From contig NZ_VTFG01000002.1 in the NCBI RefSeq assembly GCF_008692035.1, forward strand, positions 1,054,001 to 1,118,000: a DNA stretch of 64,000 nucleotides, written 5' to 3'. Made by a program: the position numbers and the translations under genes. This DNA is from Pseudomonas marginalis (lineage in GTDB: Bacteria > Pseudomonadota > Gammaproteobacteria > Pseudomonadales > Pseudomonadaceae). The notes under the pieces were generated by a model. The model was not told where the DNA came from. It saw nothing but the letters and a program-made list of their open reading frames with translations, and made no database searches. Below are positions 53,314 to 63,900 of this stretch, piece by piece; the first letter of the stretch is position 1, and the number at the start of each line of letters is the position of its first letter.

Positions 53314-55355
53314 CACGCCCCCCCTCGGAAAATAATTTTCGGAAGCCTCACTTCTCCTTTCTTAGCAGCTTCCCAAGCAGTTTCAACCATTTTTCTATCC
53401 TTCCATCCCGCTAAAACGTCGTGCGCACGCGCAAACTTTCGGCCATACTCTGTGTCCCAAATCTCACAAGACATCTCTAGTCGAAACTCTTCATATTGAA
53501 GGATTCGTTTGGCAATTCTTGGAAGATGAACGTCAAAAACTCTGCTTTGACTACAACCCAGACATAGGTCGTACTCAGCACAACTCACAGCATCAGATGC
53601 TACCGCGCCTTCAAAATCTGGTTTTTGAGGATCTGCACAAGCAGTAAGTAGCCCTGATACTCCGTCAACTGGTACGTGCTCACGTCTCAGCCCCCTAAAT
53701 TTTCGCGCCTGCGTTAGATATTTATTCTGTAAAGTATGTATACCAAGCTCAAGTGCAACCTTTGGCATCCCTAGAGCCAAGTAACTTCCTAATGTTGTAT
53801 CAAATGAACTATGACTCAAAGCTGACTTTAGACTTTCTGCGAGTTCCTGATGGTTGTTTACATCACTTATCGCTTTGAAAAACTCTTTAGCCGCAAAAAC
53901 CTTTCGGAAACGTCGAGAATCCAACGTTGACAAGCGTTCTTTATTGAAATCGACTTCGTCTGCTCCAGACAACTCCCAAACAGTATGGCGTGTCAGAAAG
54001 GACTTGCTGCAATGATGGAAAAACATATCTGATTCATTAAAAGAGCAAGCTCCATTATTCCCAAAATATAACCACATATTACGGCTCAGTTCTGAATCCG
54101 TTATTGTCGCAAGCGGTTCGATATACCAGAGCAAGAACTCTAATACTGGATAAACCCCATCATCAGAAATTTGAATGTACGTATCTTCAGCAACTGAAGT
54201 CCCCCGTCCTTTACCTCTTCCCTTATACCCTCGCACCCAGATTTTGTCGTTTGAAAGTGGATCTTTACATTTAAGAGGAGAGAGGTAATCTGCACCGACC
54301 TTTTGCTTGCTTTTCCAAGAGAGCACTGTTTCTTTATTTTTTCCAGAACAAATCAAAAAGAATAGAAAAAAAGGAAATAATGAATCTCGGGTTGGAATCT
54401 CTTTTTCTGCTAGCCTCTTATAAGGTTCAGCAGTTTCAGTTTCCAAACCATATAAAACCGGGGGAACAAGCGATAAGAAATCCTCTCGAGCTATTTCGTT
54501 AAACTTAAAAGACCTATATGCTACATAATTGAACTTTCGCCGACCACTCGAATCGTACAAGACATCTCCAACCGCATCACCTCGAAAAGAACAAGAATCA
54601 AAAAACTCCAGAAGAATCCATCGCCAGTCGTGCGCCTTTAACCTATCTTTTATATTAGGAAGCCCCTTACGAAAAGCATCCAAATAAAGCGACTCCAATC
54701 TTGTGTTTTCGATATCAGTAATGCACGCACTAATAAGTTGATACATAACAGCATCGCTGTATGCAGGAAGGTGCTCACTTGGATCTGATGAATAGATTGG
54801 CACTGTAAACACTGCGGGCAACAATTTGCTGCCCATCATTTTTTCCACTATCTTACATAATCTCCTAAACAAAGCCGACTTGTAACGACTTTTCATCTTT
54901 ACATGTCTTAAACTATTGCGCCATTCGCATAAAATTTTAAAATTAAGATCCTTCGAGCTATCCAGCTTAATGTCGCTATTCCTACAATGGTCTAAAAAAG
55001 CGCCAATTGCGTTTCTAGTGTATGAAGCTTCTGATTGGGAAATACGTGTTTCTAAACAGTAAGTTTTTAGGCTTATCCCCAATGCATTGACGAGCCAAGG
55101 ATATTGATCGCCATACTCGGAATAGAAGAAACGATGTTCGTTGTTACCTTCGGTCAATAATTCTTTGTCGCTAGCCAAATTCCCATCGATCGTCAACGAG
55201 ACGACCTGACCTTTCTGTACTCCATTCTGGGGTACCCATTGCCAAACACTCGAGAACGGATAAAAACCTTCGCTGTCCTTTGGGTCGAATCGCCGCTCTG
55301 TGCCCTTGTTTAGGAGAGCTTGCTCGACATCGATCTTTACACGCTTGCGGCCCAT
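53313..55355 (-). CDS. Divergent tyrosine-recombinase-like protein (first gene of the operon)
   Basis: A 680-residue protein whose start lies 40 bases inside the right border, with a GAGGGG ribosome-binding site. The C-terminal third aligns in pattern with tyrosine recombinases but with altered catalytic residues. Where the first Arg is expected the sequence is CSGKNKETVL (residues 336-345). The HxxR box reads RRFR (481-484). His515 (LSHSS) and a candidate Tyr525 remain. A Cys cluster CAEYDLCLGC near residue 590 may bind zinc. It may serve a structural or regulatory role within a recombinase complex. Confidence 0.75.
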   Translation of the reverse strand: MGRKRVKIDVEQALLNKGTERRFDPKDSEGFYPFSSVWQWVPQNGVQKGQVVSLTIDGNLASDKELLTEGNNEHRFFYSEYGDQYPWLVNALGISLKTYCLETRISQSEASYTRNAIGAFLDHCRNSDIKLDSSKDLNFKILCEWRNSLRHVKMKSRYKSALFRRLCKIVEKMMGSKLLPAVFTVPIYSSDPSEHLPAYSDAVMYQLISACITDIENTRLESLYLDAFRKGLPNIKDRLKAHDWRWILLEFFDSCSFRGDAVGDVLYDSSGRRKFNYVAYRSFKFNEIAREDFLSLVPPVLYGLETETAEPYKRLAEKEIPTRDSLFPFFLFFLICSGKNKETVLSWKSKQKVGADYLSPLKCKDPLSNDKIWVRGYKGRGKGRGTSVAEDTYIQISDDGVYPVLEFLLWYIEPLATITDSELSRNMWLYFGNNGACSFNESDMFFHHCSKSFLTRHTVWELSGADEVDFNKERLSTLDSRRFRKVFAAKEFFKAISDVNNHQELAESLKSALSHSSFDTTLGSYLALGMPKVALELGIHTLQNKYLTQARKFRGLRREHVPVDGVSGLLTACADPQKPDFEGAVASDAVSCAEYDLCLGCSQSRVFDVHLPRIAKRILQYEEFRLEMSCEIWDTEYGRKFARAHDVLAGWKDRKMVETAWEAAKKGEVRLPKIIFRGGA

Positions 55356-55384
55356 GGCTACCCCTCAGATCAACAGATTTCGAG

Positions 55385-55396
55385 AGTATAACTTTA
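55385..55396 (-). promoter_or_regulatory. -10-like boxes at the right end
   Basis: On the minus strand TATACT (55390-55385) and TAAAGT (55396-55391) are two -10 candidates just upstream of the recombinase operon. In the integrated state both lack a good -35. In a circle TAAAGT would gain TTGACA from the left end at 17 bases. Confidence 0.45.
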
Positions 55397-55400
55397 TGAG
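55389..55400. repeat. Right end: TAACTTT arm and ATGAG core (attR)
   Basis: TAACTTT (55389-55395) is the inverse of AAAGTTA at the left end. ATGAG (55396-55400) is the second copy of the direct repeat and is the host codon context ATG AGC CAG. Confidence 0.7.
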
Positions 55401-56283
55401 CCAGGGCGCCAAACCCGGCCACGGCGGCATCCTGCCCAAGCACAAGGTGACTCAAGAGATTGCCGAAACCCGCGGGATCCTGATGGGCGAAGACTGCATC
55501 TCGCCGTCGCGTCACAGCGCGTTCTCCACGCCCATTGAGCTGATGCAATTCATCGCCCAATTGCGCGAACTGTCCGGCGGCAAGCCGGTGGGCTTCAAGT
55601 TCTGCCTGGGTCACCCCTGGGAATTCATGGGCATTGCCAAGGCCATGCTCGAAACCGGCATCCTCCCGGACTTTATCGTCGTCGACGGCAAGGAAGGCGG
55701 CACCGGCGCCGCGCCCGTGGAGTTCACCGACCATATCGGCGTGCCGCTGCGCGAAGGCCTGCTGTTCGTGCACAACACCCTGGTGGGCCTGAACCTGCGC
55801 GACAAGATCAAGCTCGGTGCCAGCGGCAAGATCGTCAGCGCCTTCGACATCGCCAGCGTGCTCGCCATCGGCGCCGACTGGGCCAACTCGGCGCGCGGCT
55901 TCATGTTCGCCATCGGTTGCATCCAGTCCCAAAGCTGCCACACCAACAAATGCCCGACCGGCGTCGCCACCCAGGACCCATTGCGCCAACGTGCCCTGGT
56001 GGTACCGGACAAGGCCCAGCGCGTATTCAACTTCCACCGCAACACCCTCAAGGCCCTGGCCGAGATGCTCGCGGCGGCAGGCCTGGATCATCCGTCGCAG
56101 CTGTCGGCCAAGCATCTGGTACGACGCATGTCGGCCACCGAGATCAAGCTGTTCTCGCAGTTGCATGTATTCCTCAAGCCTGGCGAGTTGCTCACCGGCG
56201 AAGTGAATGGCGAGTTCTATTCGCGCATGTGGCAGATGGCGCGGGCGGACAGTTTTGAACCCCATGAGGTGGTGGCTGCATAA
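55396..56283 (+). pseudogene. FMN-binding glutamate synthase family protein, C-terminal part
   Basis: The 295 codons from ATG 55396 complete the protein interrupted at 8959. They contain the FMN barrel segments GAKPGHGGILP, VDGKEGGTGAAP and GLNLRDKIKLGASGK, and the three-cysteine iron-sulfur motif in GCIQSQSCHTNKCP, typical of GltB-like proteins. GAGAG, supplied by the island, lies 9 bases before ATG 55396, so this half might be translated by itself. Without the membrane segment and N-terminal barrel it is unlikely to work alone unless it pairs with the 274-residue N-terminal product. Confidence 0.88.
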
Positions 56284-56347
56284 CCTGTAAACACCCTTTC
56301 CTGCTGAACCGGACCACCGACGGCATCGTAGAAACAAGGAGATTCAC

Positions 56348-56644
56348 ATGCCGTTACTGGACTTCGCTGCACTCGCCGGGCAACTGCCTGACAGCTGGAA
56401 ATCGATACGCCTGGGCCAGGTCGGCCCGGCGCGGATCAAGATGCTGCGCATGGATGAGCAGGCTTACGAAGCAGAAGTGCACGACTACAACGAAGGGCTA
56501 CTGGTGATCAGCGGCCATTTGCGCCTGAGCATCGCTGATGAAGAGATCCACGTAGAGACCGGCCAGATGTACCTCGTGGAAGCGGGCACCGCTCATGCCG
56601 TACTTCCAGGTAGCCAGGGCACCCTGGTGATCATTGACGTCTAG
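56348..56644 (+). CDS. Small cupin protein
   Basis: A 98-residue single-domain cupin with GGAG upstream of ATG 56348. The second cupin motif appears as GQMYLVEAGTAHAVLPG, with one clear metal-type His. The first motif is weak (HDYNEGLLVISGHL region). Such proteins may bind metal and small ligands; the function is unknown. It follows the glutamate synthase family gene by 64 bases and may share its transcript. Confidence 0.8.
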   Translation: MPLLDFAALAGQLPDSWKSIRLGQVGPARIKMLRMDEQAYEAEVHDYNEGLLVISGHLRLSIADEEIHVETGQMYLVEAGTAHAVLPGSQGTLVIIDV

Positions 56645-56776
56645 AGACATTCAGTAATACCCAACCTTTGCAATTGCTTACAAATACCGCCAACCTGCGC
56701 CCGCCCGACGTGCGGCGTACGACAACCTGCGCGCTCGCCGGTCATTACTAAACCTTTTGTTCAAGAGCCCGCTGCC

Positions 56777-57910
56777 ATGCTGAACGGACGCGACCCACGC
56801 ATCGATTTTTTTCGGGGCCTGGCGTTGATCTTCATTTTCTGGGATCACGTCCCCCACAATCCTCTCGGCCAGATCACCCTGCGCAATTTTGGTTTCAGCG
56901 ATGCGGCCGAGGTCTTCGTATTCCTCGCCGGTTACGCCGCGGTGCTGGCCTACGGCAAGATCCTGCAACGCGACGGCTACTGGATTGCCTCGCTGAAAAT
57001 CCTGCGTCGCGCCTGGGTGTTGTACGTGGTGCATATCTTTTTGCTGGCGATGCTGATGGGCATCGTGTTCTTCGCCAACAGCCATGTGGAAACCCGCGAC
57101 CTGGTCGAAGAGATGGGCCTGACGCACTTCGTCACCCACCCGCAACAGGCCCTCACCGACGAGCTGCTGCTACGCTTCAAACCCAACCTGATGGACCCGC
57201 TGCCGCTGTATATCGTGCTGCTGGCGGGGTTGCCGCTGGTGTTGCCGCTGCTGCTGCGCAGCACCTGGCTGGTGGTGGCCGCGTCGGCGGCGGTGTATCT
57301 GCTGGCGCCGTGGATGGGCTGGAACCTGCGGGCGATTGCCGACGGCGTGTGGTACTTCAACCCGGTGACCTGGCAGTTCCTGTTTATCCTCGGTGGCGCG
57401 GCGGCACTGCAGGCCAGTCAAGGGCGACCGCCGGAACAACGCCCACTCAAGCGCCAGCCGTTGTTCATGGCGGCGGCGGTGTACACCGTGGTGGCGTGTG
57501 TGCTGACCCTGTCATGGCGCTGGCCCGAGGTGCATGACGCGTTGATGCCGTCGTGGCTCAGCGACCTGATCTACCCCATCAGCAAGACCGACCTGTCGCC
57601 GCTACGCCTGCTGCACTTCCTGGCCCTGGCCTATGTCACCGCCAAGCTGTTGCCGGGTCGTGGCTGGACGCAAACCTGGTGGGCGCAACAAAGCTGTCGC
57701 ATGGGCCGCTACTCCCTGGAGGTGTTCTGCCTCGGCGTGCTGCTGGCACCGCTGGCGGACATGCTCAACGCCCAGGTCGAGGATGCCTGGCCGATGCAGG
57801 TTTTCAGTGCATTGCTGGGGCTGGCGCTGATGGCCGGGCTGGCGGCGTGGCTGGAGTTCAACAAGCGCCTGGACCTGGCCCTGCGCGGCGAGGCGCCGGC
57901 CTTTAAATAG
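56777..57910 (+). CDS. opgC: OpgC-type membrane acyltransferase
   Basis: A 377-residue membrane protein with about ten hydrophobic segments. The start RDPRIDFFRGLALIFIFWDH with FSDAAEVFVFLAGY is the signature of OpgC, which adds succinyl groups to periplasmic glucans. It lies 11 kb from opgD without the island removed in thought, or near it once the island is excised, so glucan synthesis, trimming and modification genes are close in the ancestral map. An acyltransferase acting on another polymer is possible. Confidence 0.85.
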   Translation: MLNGRDPRIDFFRGLALIFIFWDHVPHNPLGQITLRNFGFSDAAEVFVFLAGYAAVLAYGKILQRDGYWIASLKILRRAWVLYVVHIFLLAMLMGIVFFANSHVETRDLVEEMGLTHFVTHPQQALTDELLLRFKPNLMDPLPLYIVLLAGLPLVLPLLLRSTWLVVAASAAVYLLAPWMGWNLRAIADGVWYFNPVTWQFLFILGGAAALQASQGRPPEQRPLKRQPLFMAAAVYTVVACVLTLSWRWPEVHDALMPSWLSDLIYPISKTDLSPLRLLHFLALAYVTAKLLPGRGWTQTWWAQQSCRMGRYSLEVFCLGVLLAPLADMLNAQVEDAWPMQVFSALLGLALMAGLAAWLEFNKRLDLALRGEAPAFK

Positions 57911-57976
57911 ATAGCCCCAGCGCCGGTATGCGTGATGCTTCCATCTGCCTTCCACTTATCGTGAAAGGTAGAGCGC

Positions 57977-60900
57977 ATGCCGACTCATCAATTACTCAAC
58001 GGCCTGTCCGGCAATCTGCAATCGAGCACCACCTGGGCCCAGCAACAGGCGCTGGAGCTGATCCAGCGCAATATCCTGCAAGCCCTGGAAGGGCTGGACG
58101 CCGAGGAAAAAACCCGCTTCCTGCGCCTGCAACGCAACGCCCTGGCGGCCATGGCGGCGGTTGAAGCCGAAAAGGAACGGGTGGTCCGCAGCTTCAAGGC
58201 AGATGGCCTGGCGCAGTTGCGCGACCGGATCGGAGGGCGCGATCCGGAGCAGTATCGCTTCGAAACCACCTACCTGGAAAAGATCGAGCAACCGCTGCCC
58301 TGGGACCGGCAGCCGGGCAGTCACGTGCGGGTACCGCGGCGCTCCGACAAGGATCTGCGCTTTATCGAACACATCAAAAGCCTCTCGCTGTGGGAGGCCG
58401 CCTGCCTGAATTTCGGCTTCACCGCCTCGGTCCGCCAGGACTCCGGCTACAGCCTGGTGGACGCCAGCCGTGTGGTCGGGCCCGGTGACGATCGCAGCCT
58501 CACGGCGCAGGCGTTCATCGCCATTGCCCGCGAGCTGGACCTGGGCCACCAGTTACAGGTGAAGATCAAGGCCAGCCTCGATGAAAACGGCACGCTGCGC
58601 CGCTTGATGGGCGAGGCGGCGCTGGCACTGCTGCAGTTCGATGTGCTTGACGCCTGGCGCAATCGCGCCCGCAACGGCCTGACCCGCGAGATGTATGACA
58701 GCCTCACCGCATCGATCGACGGCAGCGGGTCGCAACTGCCGGTCGACCGCCTGAGTCTGACCTCGGGCGTCACCCCTGTCATCGCCGTGCCCTTCGTCAC
58801 CTGGGAGAGTGCCATTCCCGTACCGCTGCTGCTGATCAGGGTCGCCAGCCTCGGGGTGCTGTCCTATTTTCCGTTCCGCCCCGGCGGCGCGCTGCGTTAC
58901 CACAGCGATGCGCGCGCGGCAGAGGTGGATTTTCGCCAGCAGCTGCTGGACAGCCACCAACAAGGCGACCTGGGCTGGTTTTCCCGGCAACTGCCCCTGG
59001 TGGGGTTGTCGGTGTTCCAGTCGTTGCTGACCCGGCAACCCCGCCCCGAGGGCATGAGCTGGCTGGCCGAGCGGCTTTACGATGGCTTTCACGCGGCCTT
59101 CCCGGAGCGCACCCTCAACGACATTCGCTTCTCCACCGACCCGCACGCCGGCCCCGCCGTAACCCTGGTGCAAGCCTTGACTTACCGGCAGATCCAACGC
59201 TGCCAGGCCGACCTCGACACCCTGGCCAACAGCCGTTCCGAAGCCGACTGGCAGGCGGTCCAGGACGCCACCGCCGCCGTTGCCGCCGAAGTCTTGCAAG
59301 TGCTGCTCACGCCCTTGCCCGGCGGGGTCACGGGGATGAACCGGGTGATGCAGCTGGCCGTGCTGGGCAGCATGACCTACAGCGTCAGCGTGGGCCTGAA
59401 TGAAGCGGTCAAGGGCGAGGCCAGCAGCTTCGCCTCGACCCTCAGCGATGTCGCCGACCTGGCCATCAGCGGCCGCTTGATCAGCGTCGCCGGCAGCGCC
59501 CATCGCCAGCGCATGCTCGGGCACCTGCAACGGCTGGGCAACCCGCGCAAAGTCACGCGTCCCGACGGGGTGGAAGAGCTGTGGAAACCCGACGCACGTC
59601 CCTACGCCCATCGCCAGCAGTACCTGCTCGAGGGTCAACGCGCCGACGCCCTGTGCGTGTTCACCGTGCAAGGCCAGCAATACGTCAAGCTGCACCATGA
59701 CAGCCAGACCCTGGTGGCCGAGGTCGCCCACGACCAGGCCACCCAGCGCTACGTCCTCAAGAACGGCAGCAGCCCCTATAAGCCACCGATTGTCTTCAAC
59801 CCGGCGCTGCAAGCCTGGACCTTCGACCTGCACAACACCCAGGCCCTGTCGGATGCCCAGTTGCTGCAACAGATGCTGCCCGATGGCTCATCGCTGATCG
59901 CGCGAGCCGACCTGGAGCGGATGCTGCGCAGCACAGCCACCTCCCGCGCCACCCTGGAGGACGTGTGGCGCGGCGAACCGGCCCCGTTGAACCTGATCGA
60001 AGGCGTGCGCCGCCTGCAAGCCGACCAGGTGATCGAGCACATCATCAACCGCTTTCATGAAGCCGGCTATCTGCCCCCCTATGGCGACAGCGTGGTGTTA
60101 TGCCTGCTGACCCAACTGCCCGATTGGCCCGCCGCCACCTTGCTGAGCATCAACGACCCGCAACGCAGCGTGATCGAAACCTTCGGCAAGACCGAGCCGA
60201 CGGTGCCGCGCCCGACAACGATCACCCTCGTGCGCGGCGCCGACCACCGCTACCAGGTCGAAGGCGACGGCGGCCTGCCGCCTTACCGGGCCGACCCCTT
60301 GCTGGGCCTGGTCATCAGCCTGCAACCGAGCACCTCGCTGCTGGGGCTCACGGATCAACTCGACGCCACGCTCGAACAGCGGATCCTGGCAGTACGGCGC
60401 GACGTCGCCGCCCTGGCACGGCGCGAACGCCTGGCCCTGTTCGCGGCCCTGGTGAACTACGCCGGCTATGAAAAACATGAGCTATTGCCGCCCGCCAATG
60501 TGCGGCGTTTCCTGCCGGTCAAGGCGTCGATGCCCTTGGTGGCGGTTACGCCGCTGCTGAAAAAACTGCGCGACCTCAACAGCCCGCTGTCACCGGCCTT
60601 GCTGGAGCGCCTGCTGGCGCAGCATCCCCTCACCCCGCGCCAGCAGCAGGCCTATCTGCGTGAAGGCGGGCTGCCCACGGCCTTTGCCGAACTGTTGGAC
60701 AACCACCGCACCGCCCTGCGCATCGACGCTGCAATCGATGCGCTGTACCACCCGCGCCAGTTCAACAACGATGCCGATCAATGGGCGCGGGAGTTCGCCT
60801 CGGCGTTGATACGCCGAAGCCTCAAGCGCGATTTCCTCATCACCGAAGTGGTCGCGGGACGCATCGCCAAACCCTATCGCTCCAGCGGCCCCGAGGACCT

Positions 60901-63900
60901 CACCGTGGAGCTGCGTCACTACGGCGAGGGCGTCTATGAAGCCTATGACATGCGCAATGCCGGCACGATTGCGGTGACGCCGGCGGTGGACAGTTTCTAC
61001 CTGGCCATCGGTTCGGTACTGCAACCCCATGAGCGGCAACAATTGGGCATGCGCAGTGCCACCGACGCCAGGGGCCTGCGCATCACCCTGGGCGACTACA
61101 TGAGCAACCAGCGCGGCCCGGAAGGCTTCGTCAGGCTGGCCGACGGTTCGCTGGCCCAGTACGAGCACACCCTGGCGCTGCCGACCAGCCTGCGGCCGGA
61201 TGCCGAGGGTATTTTCCCCCTGGCCGGCGACCACTATCTGCCGCTGTTCGGTTCCTGGTACCGGATCGTCTATGACAAACGGCTGTTCAAGTGGCGGCTC
61301 AAACACCCGCAGAAGATCGGTGTCGACACCCCGACCCTGGAGCACAACGGCGAGGGCGCTTGGCGCCTGTCCAGCGAGAACCCCATGGGCTGGGACGACC
61401 ACAGCCTGCTCTATCGCCTCGGGGGCGACCATTACACATTCCCCCAGGACACCGCCCGCAGCATTCTCGCCCTGACCGACACCCCGCCCCACGTGCTGCG
61501 CCAGATACACCGCAGCGGTCGGGCGTCGCCACCGTTGTTGGCCGATACCTGCAAGCGCTTGCGCATCGATCAGGAAATCAACCACTTCATCGAAGCGATG
61601 TATGAGCTCCCCAATAATTCCGCCACCGCTCCAGACCCGAACCTGCAACTGCTGGTGGTCTCCAGCCTGCCCGGCTGGCCCGACAGCCACGTGCTGGAGA
61701 TTGTCGACCGGGATGCCCCGCTCAGATACCCCGCCCGTCATCGGACCGATGCCAAGGTGGTGAGCGCCACCGATAAAGACCTCGAGTCGGCCGGGCTGCT
61801 GGAAAAATTCATCGCTGACGATGACCTGACCCGGGCGCTGCTCGGCACGCTGCCGCAGACCGAGGAACAGCGCCTGTTCCAGCTGATCACCCGGATCGTT
61901 GGATACACCGACCGCGAGCGTTCGCAAATCCTCGACTCCTTGTACATGCGCAGCGAGACTGCGGGCAGCGAGCCGGAGCGCCGCTTCAAGACCAAGCACC
62001 CGGACCTGTCCACCAGCACGGTCAAGGCGATTCTCGGCCAGGCCTCCAAGCGCGAGCTCAAACAGCTGCATGAACATGACCGCCTGAGCCTGCGCCTGGC
62101 CGAACAGGCGCGCCTGAGCGGCCACGAATTACGCTTGAACCGGGCGTTCGAAGGCCTGTATGTGGATGCCTGCGCCAACGCCGACAGTGACCGGATCACC
62201 CTGTACCTGCTGCACAACCTGCCCGCCTGGCCGAAGACCCTGCGCATCGATGTGCGTGAACGGGACAATCAGGGGCGCCTGCTGGAAACCGCCGGCCATC
62301 GGCAGGGCTCCTCGCGCCGGACCGTGGCCAGGACCAATCGCGGTTACCAGGCCTACACCCCGCAGGGCGAGCCGCTGGGCCAGCCCTCGAACCGATTGCT
62401 GCGGGTGATTCTCAGCAGCTTGTCCGCCGACGAGCAGGCCTTGCTCGAAGTGGACAGCGAAAGCGGTATCGCCCAACTGCGCACCCAACTGGCCGAACTG
62501 GCCTTCGCACGCCGCGTGGAAATCAAGGGCCTGCTGGATATCCCCCATCTGCAACCCTGGATGCAACCGGCCATGGGGGTGGATCGTTCGTTCCTGGTGT
62601 ATCCGTTCTGGCAGCGTATCTGGCCGTTTCGCGGCCCACGGCCGCCGGATCTGGTGGCCAAGGTCCAGGAGCTTTACCCGCACTTCAACAATGACGATGC
62701 ACGGCGGATGCTCCAGTCCCTGAACATGACCGACCCGGAAAAACTCATCGAGCTGGAGCGCCGCCAGGCCGAGTACCAGGCCATGGATGTGGAACTGTCA
62801 CGCTGGAGCGAAACCCTGCTGCCGGCCGACAACGAACTCAATGACCCGCTGGGCATGAACCGTGGCCGACGTCGCCATATCGCCTACCAACTGCGGGGCG
62901 CATGGCGGCGCGAAAACGCGACGTTCTATATCGCCGGCCTGTTCAACGTACCGTCACTGGAGTTGCAGCTGGACGACGAAGGCCTGCCGCCCGGCTCGTT
63001 CCTGACCGGCACCAGCGGCTTCAGCCACATCGAGTACCTGCGGATTTCCGGGAACGCCTTCCCCGCCACGGGGGCAGAGTTCCTGGGCAAATTCACCCAG
63101 CTCAAGGCCCTGCGCATCGACTGTCGCCTCACCGACTTGCCCAGCGCGATCACCGACATGACCTGGCTCACCCACCTGGACTTGAACGACAACGACCTGC
63201 GCTTGACCGAAGAGTCGGTACAGCGCCTGGCCACTATGGTCAACCTGCAGAAACTCGACCTGAACGACAACCCGGACCTGACCCTCACCCCGGATGTCAG
63301 CCGGATGCTGCAGCTCAATACCCTGCGCCTGGCCAACACCGGCATCACCCAGTGGCCCATCGGCGCCAGCGCGCTGCCGGTGCTGACCGAGCTGCACTTG
63401 CAGTCCAACGGGATCAGCACCATTCCCGACGAAGTCTTCAGCAACCCCTGGTTGCAAATGGCCAATCGCAATACCCTGCTGCACGAAAACCCGCTGTCCG
63501 CCGAGACCCTGGCAAGCATCGACGCCTACCGTATCGCCACGGGTATCCGCCTGGGCGGTCAACTGCGCACACCGGCCCATGCCCCCGTGGCGCCGAATGA
63601 CTTCGATACCTGGCTGACCGGCGTCGCGGCGCAGGACGTGGCGGCCCGCCGACAACTGTGGGAGCAACTGAAGACGAATGAAACAGCAAGTGCCGATGAT
63701 GTGTTCCGGGTCCTGCGCGACCTGAAGAGGACCCACGCCTACCGCAACACCACCTCAAGAACGCGGCTGACCGAGCGAGTCTGGAGCCTGCTGATGGCGA
63801 TGGGCGAATCGACGCAACTGCGCAACACGATCTGCCTCAATACCTACGGTTCAGGCAATTGCGGCGACAGCGTGCTGCTGGCCTTTACCAACATGGAATT

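Larger units (their letters stand above)
8960..55400. mobile_element. GInt-like genomic island (about 46.4 kb) inserted in a glutamate synthase family gene
   Basis: Both halves of one host gene flank this segment, and the 5-bp sequence ATGAG occurs at both junctions (8960-8964 and 55396-55400). Removing one copy plus the interior restores a continuous frame. The interior is visibly less GC-rich than the flanks, most of all over 49.1-55.4 kb. The right end holds a four-gene recombinase operon reading inward from 40 bases inside the border. The cargo occupies about 9.4-49 kb, and the left end is a short AT-rich non-coding stretch. From memory this tripartite plan (recombinase operon, cargo, AT-rich end) defines GInt islands; Tn554 is a more distant relative. 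No relaxase, mating-pore or phage structural genes are seen, so horizontal transfer would need outside help. Confidence 0.88.

Noticed and set aside
49139..55355. Integrative conjugative element
   Set aside because: No relaxase, coupling protein, type IV secretion or transfer-origin features are visible anywhere in the island.
58553..62125. Long minus-strand frames of 438 and 511 residues
   Set aside because: They lie wholly inside the continuous plus-strand effector frame and show only low-complexity G, A, Q and H-rich sequence.
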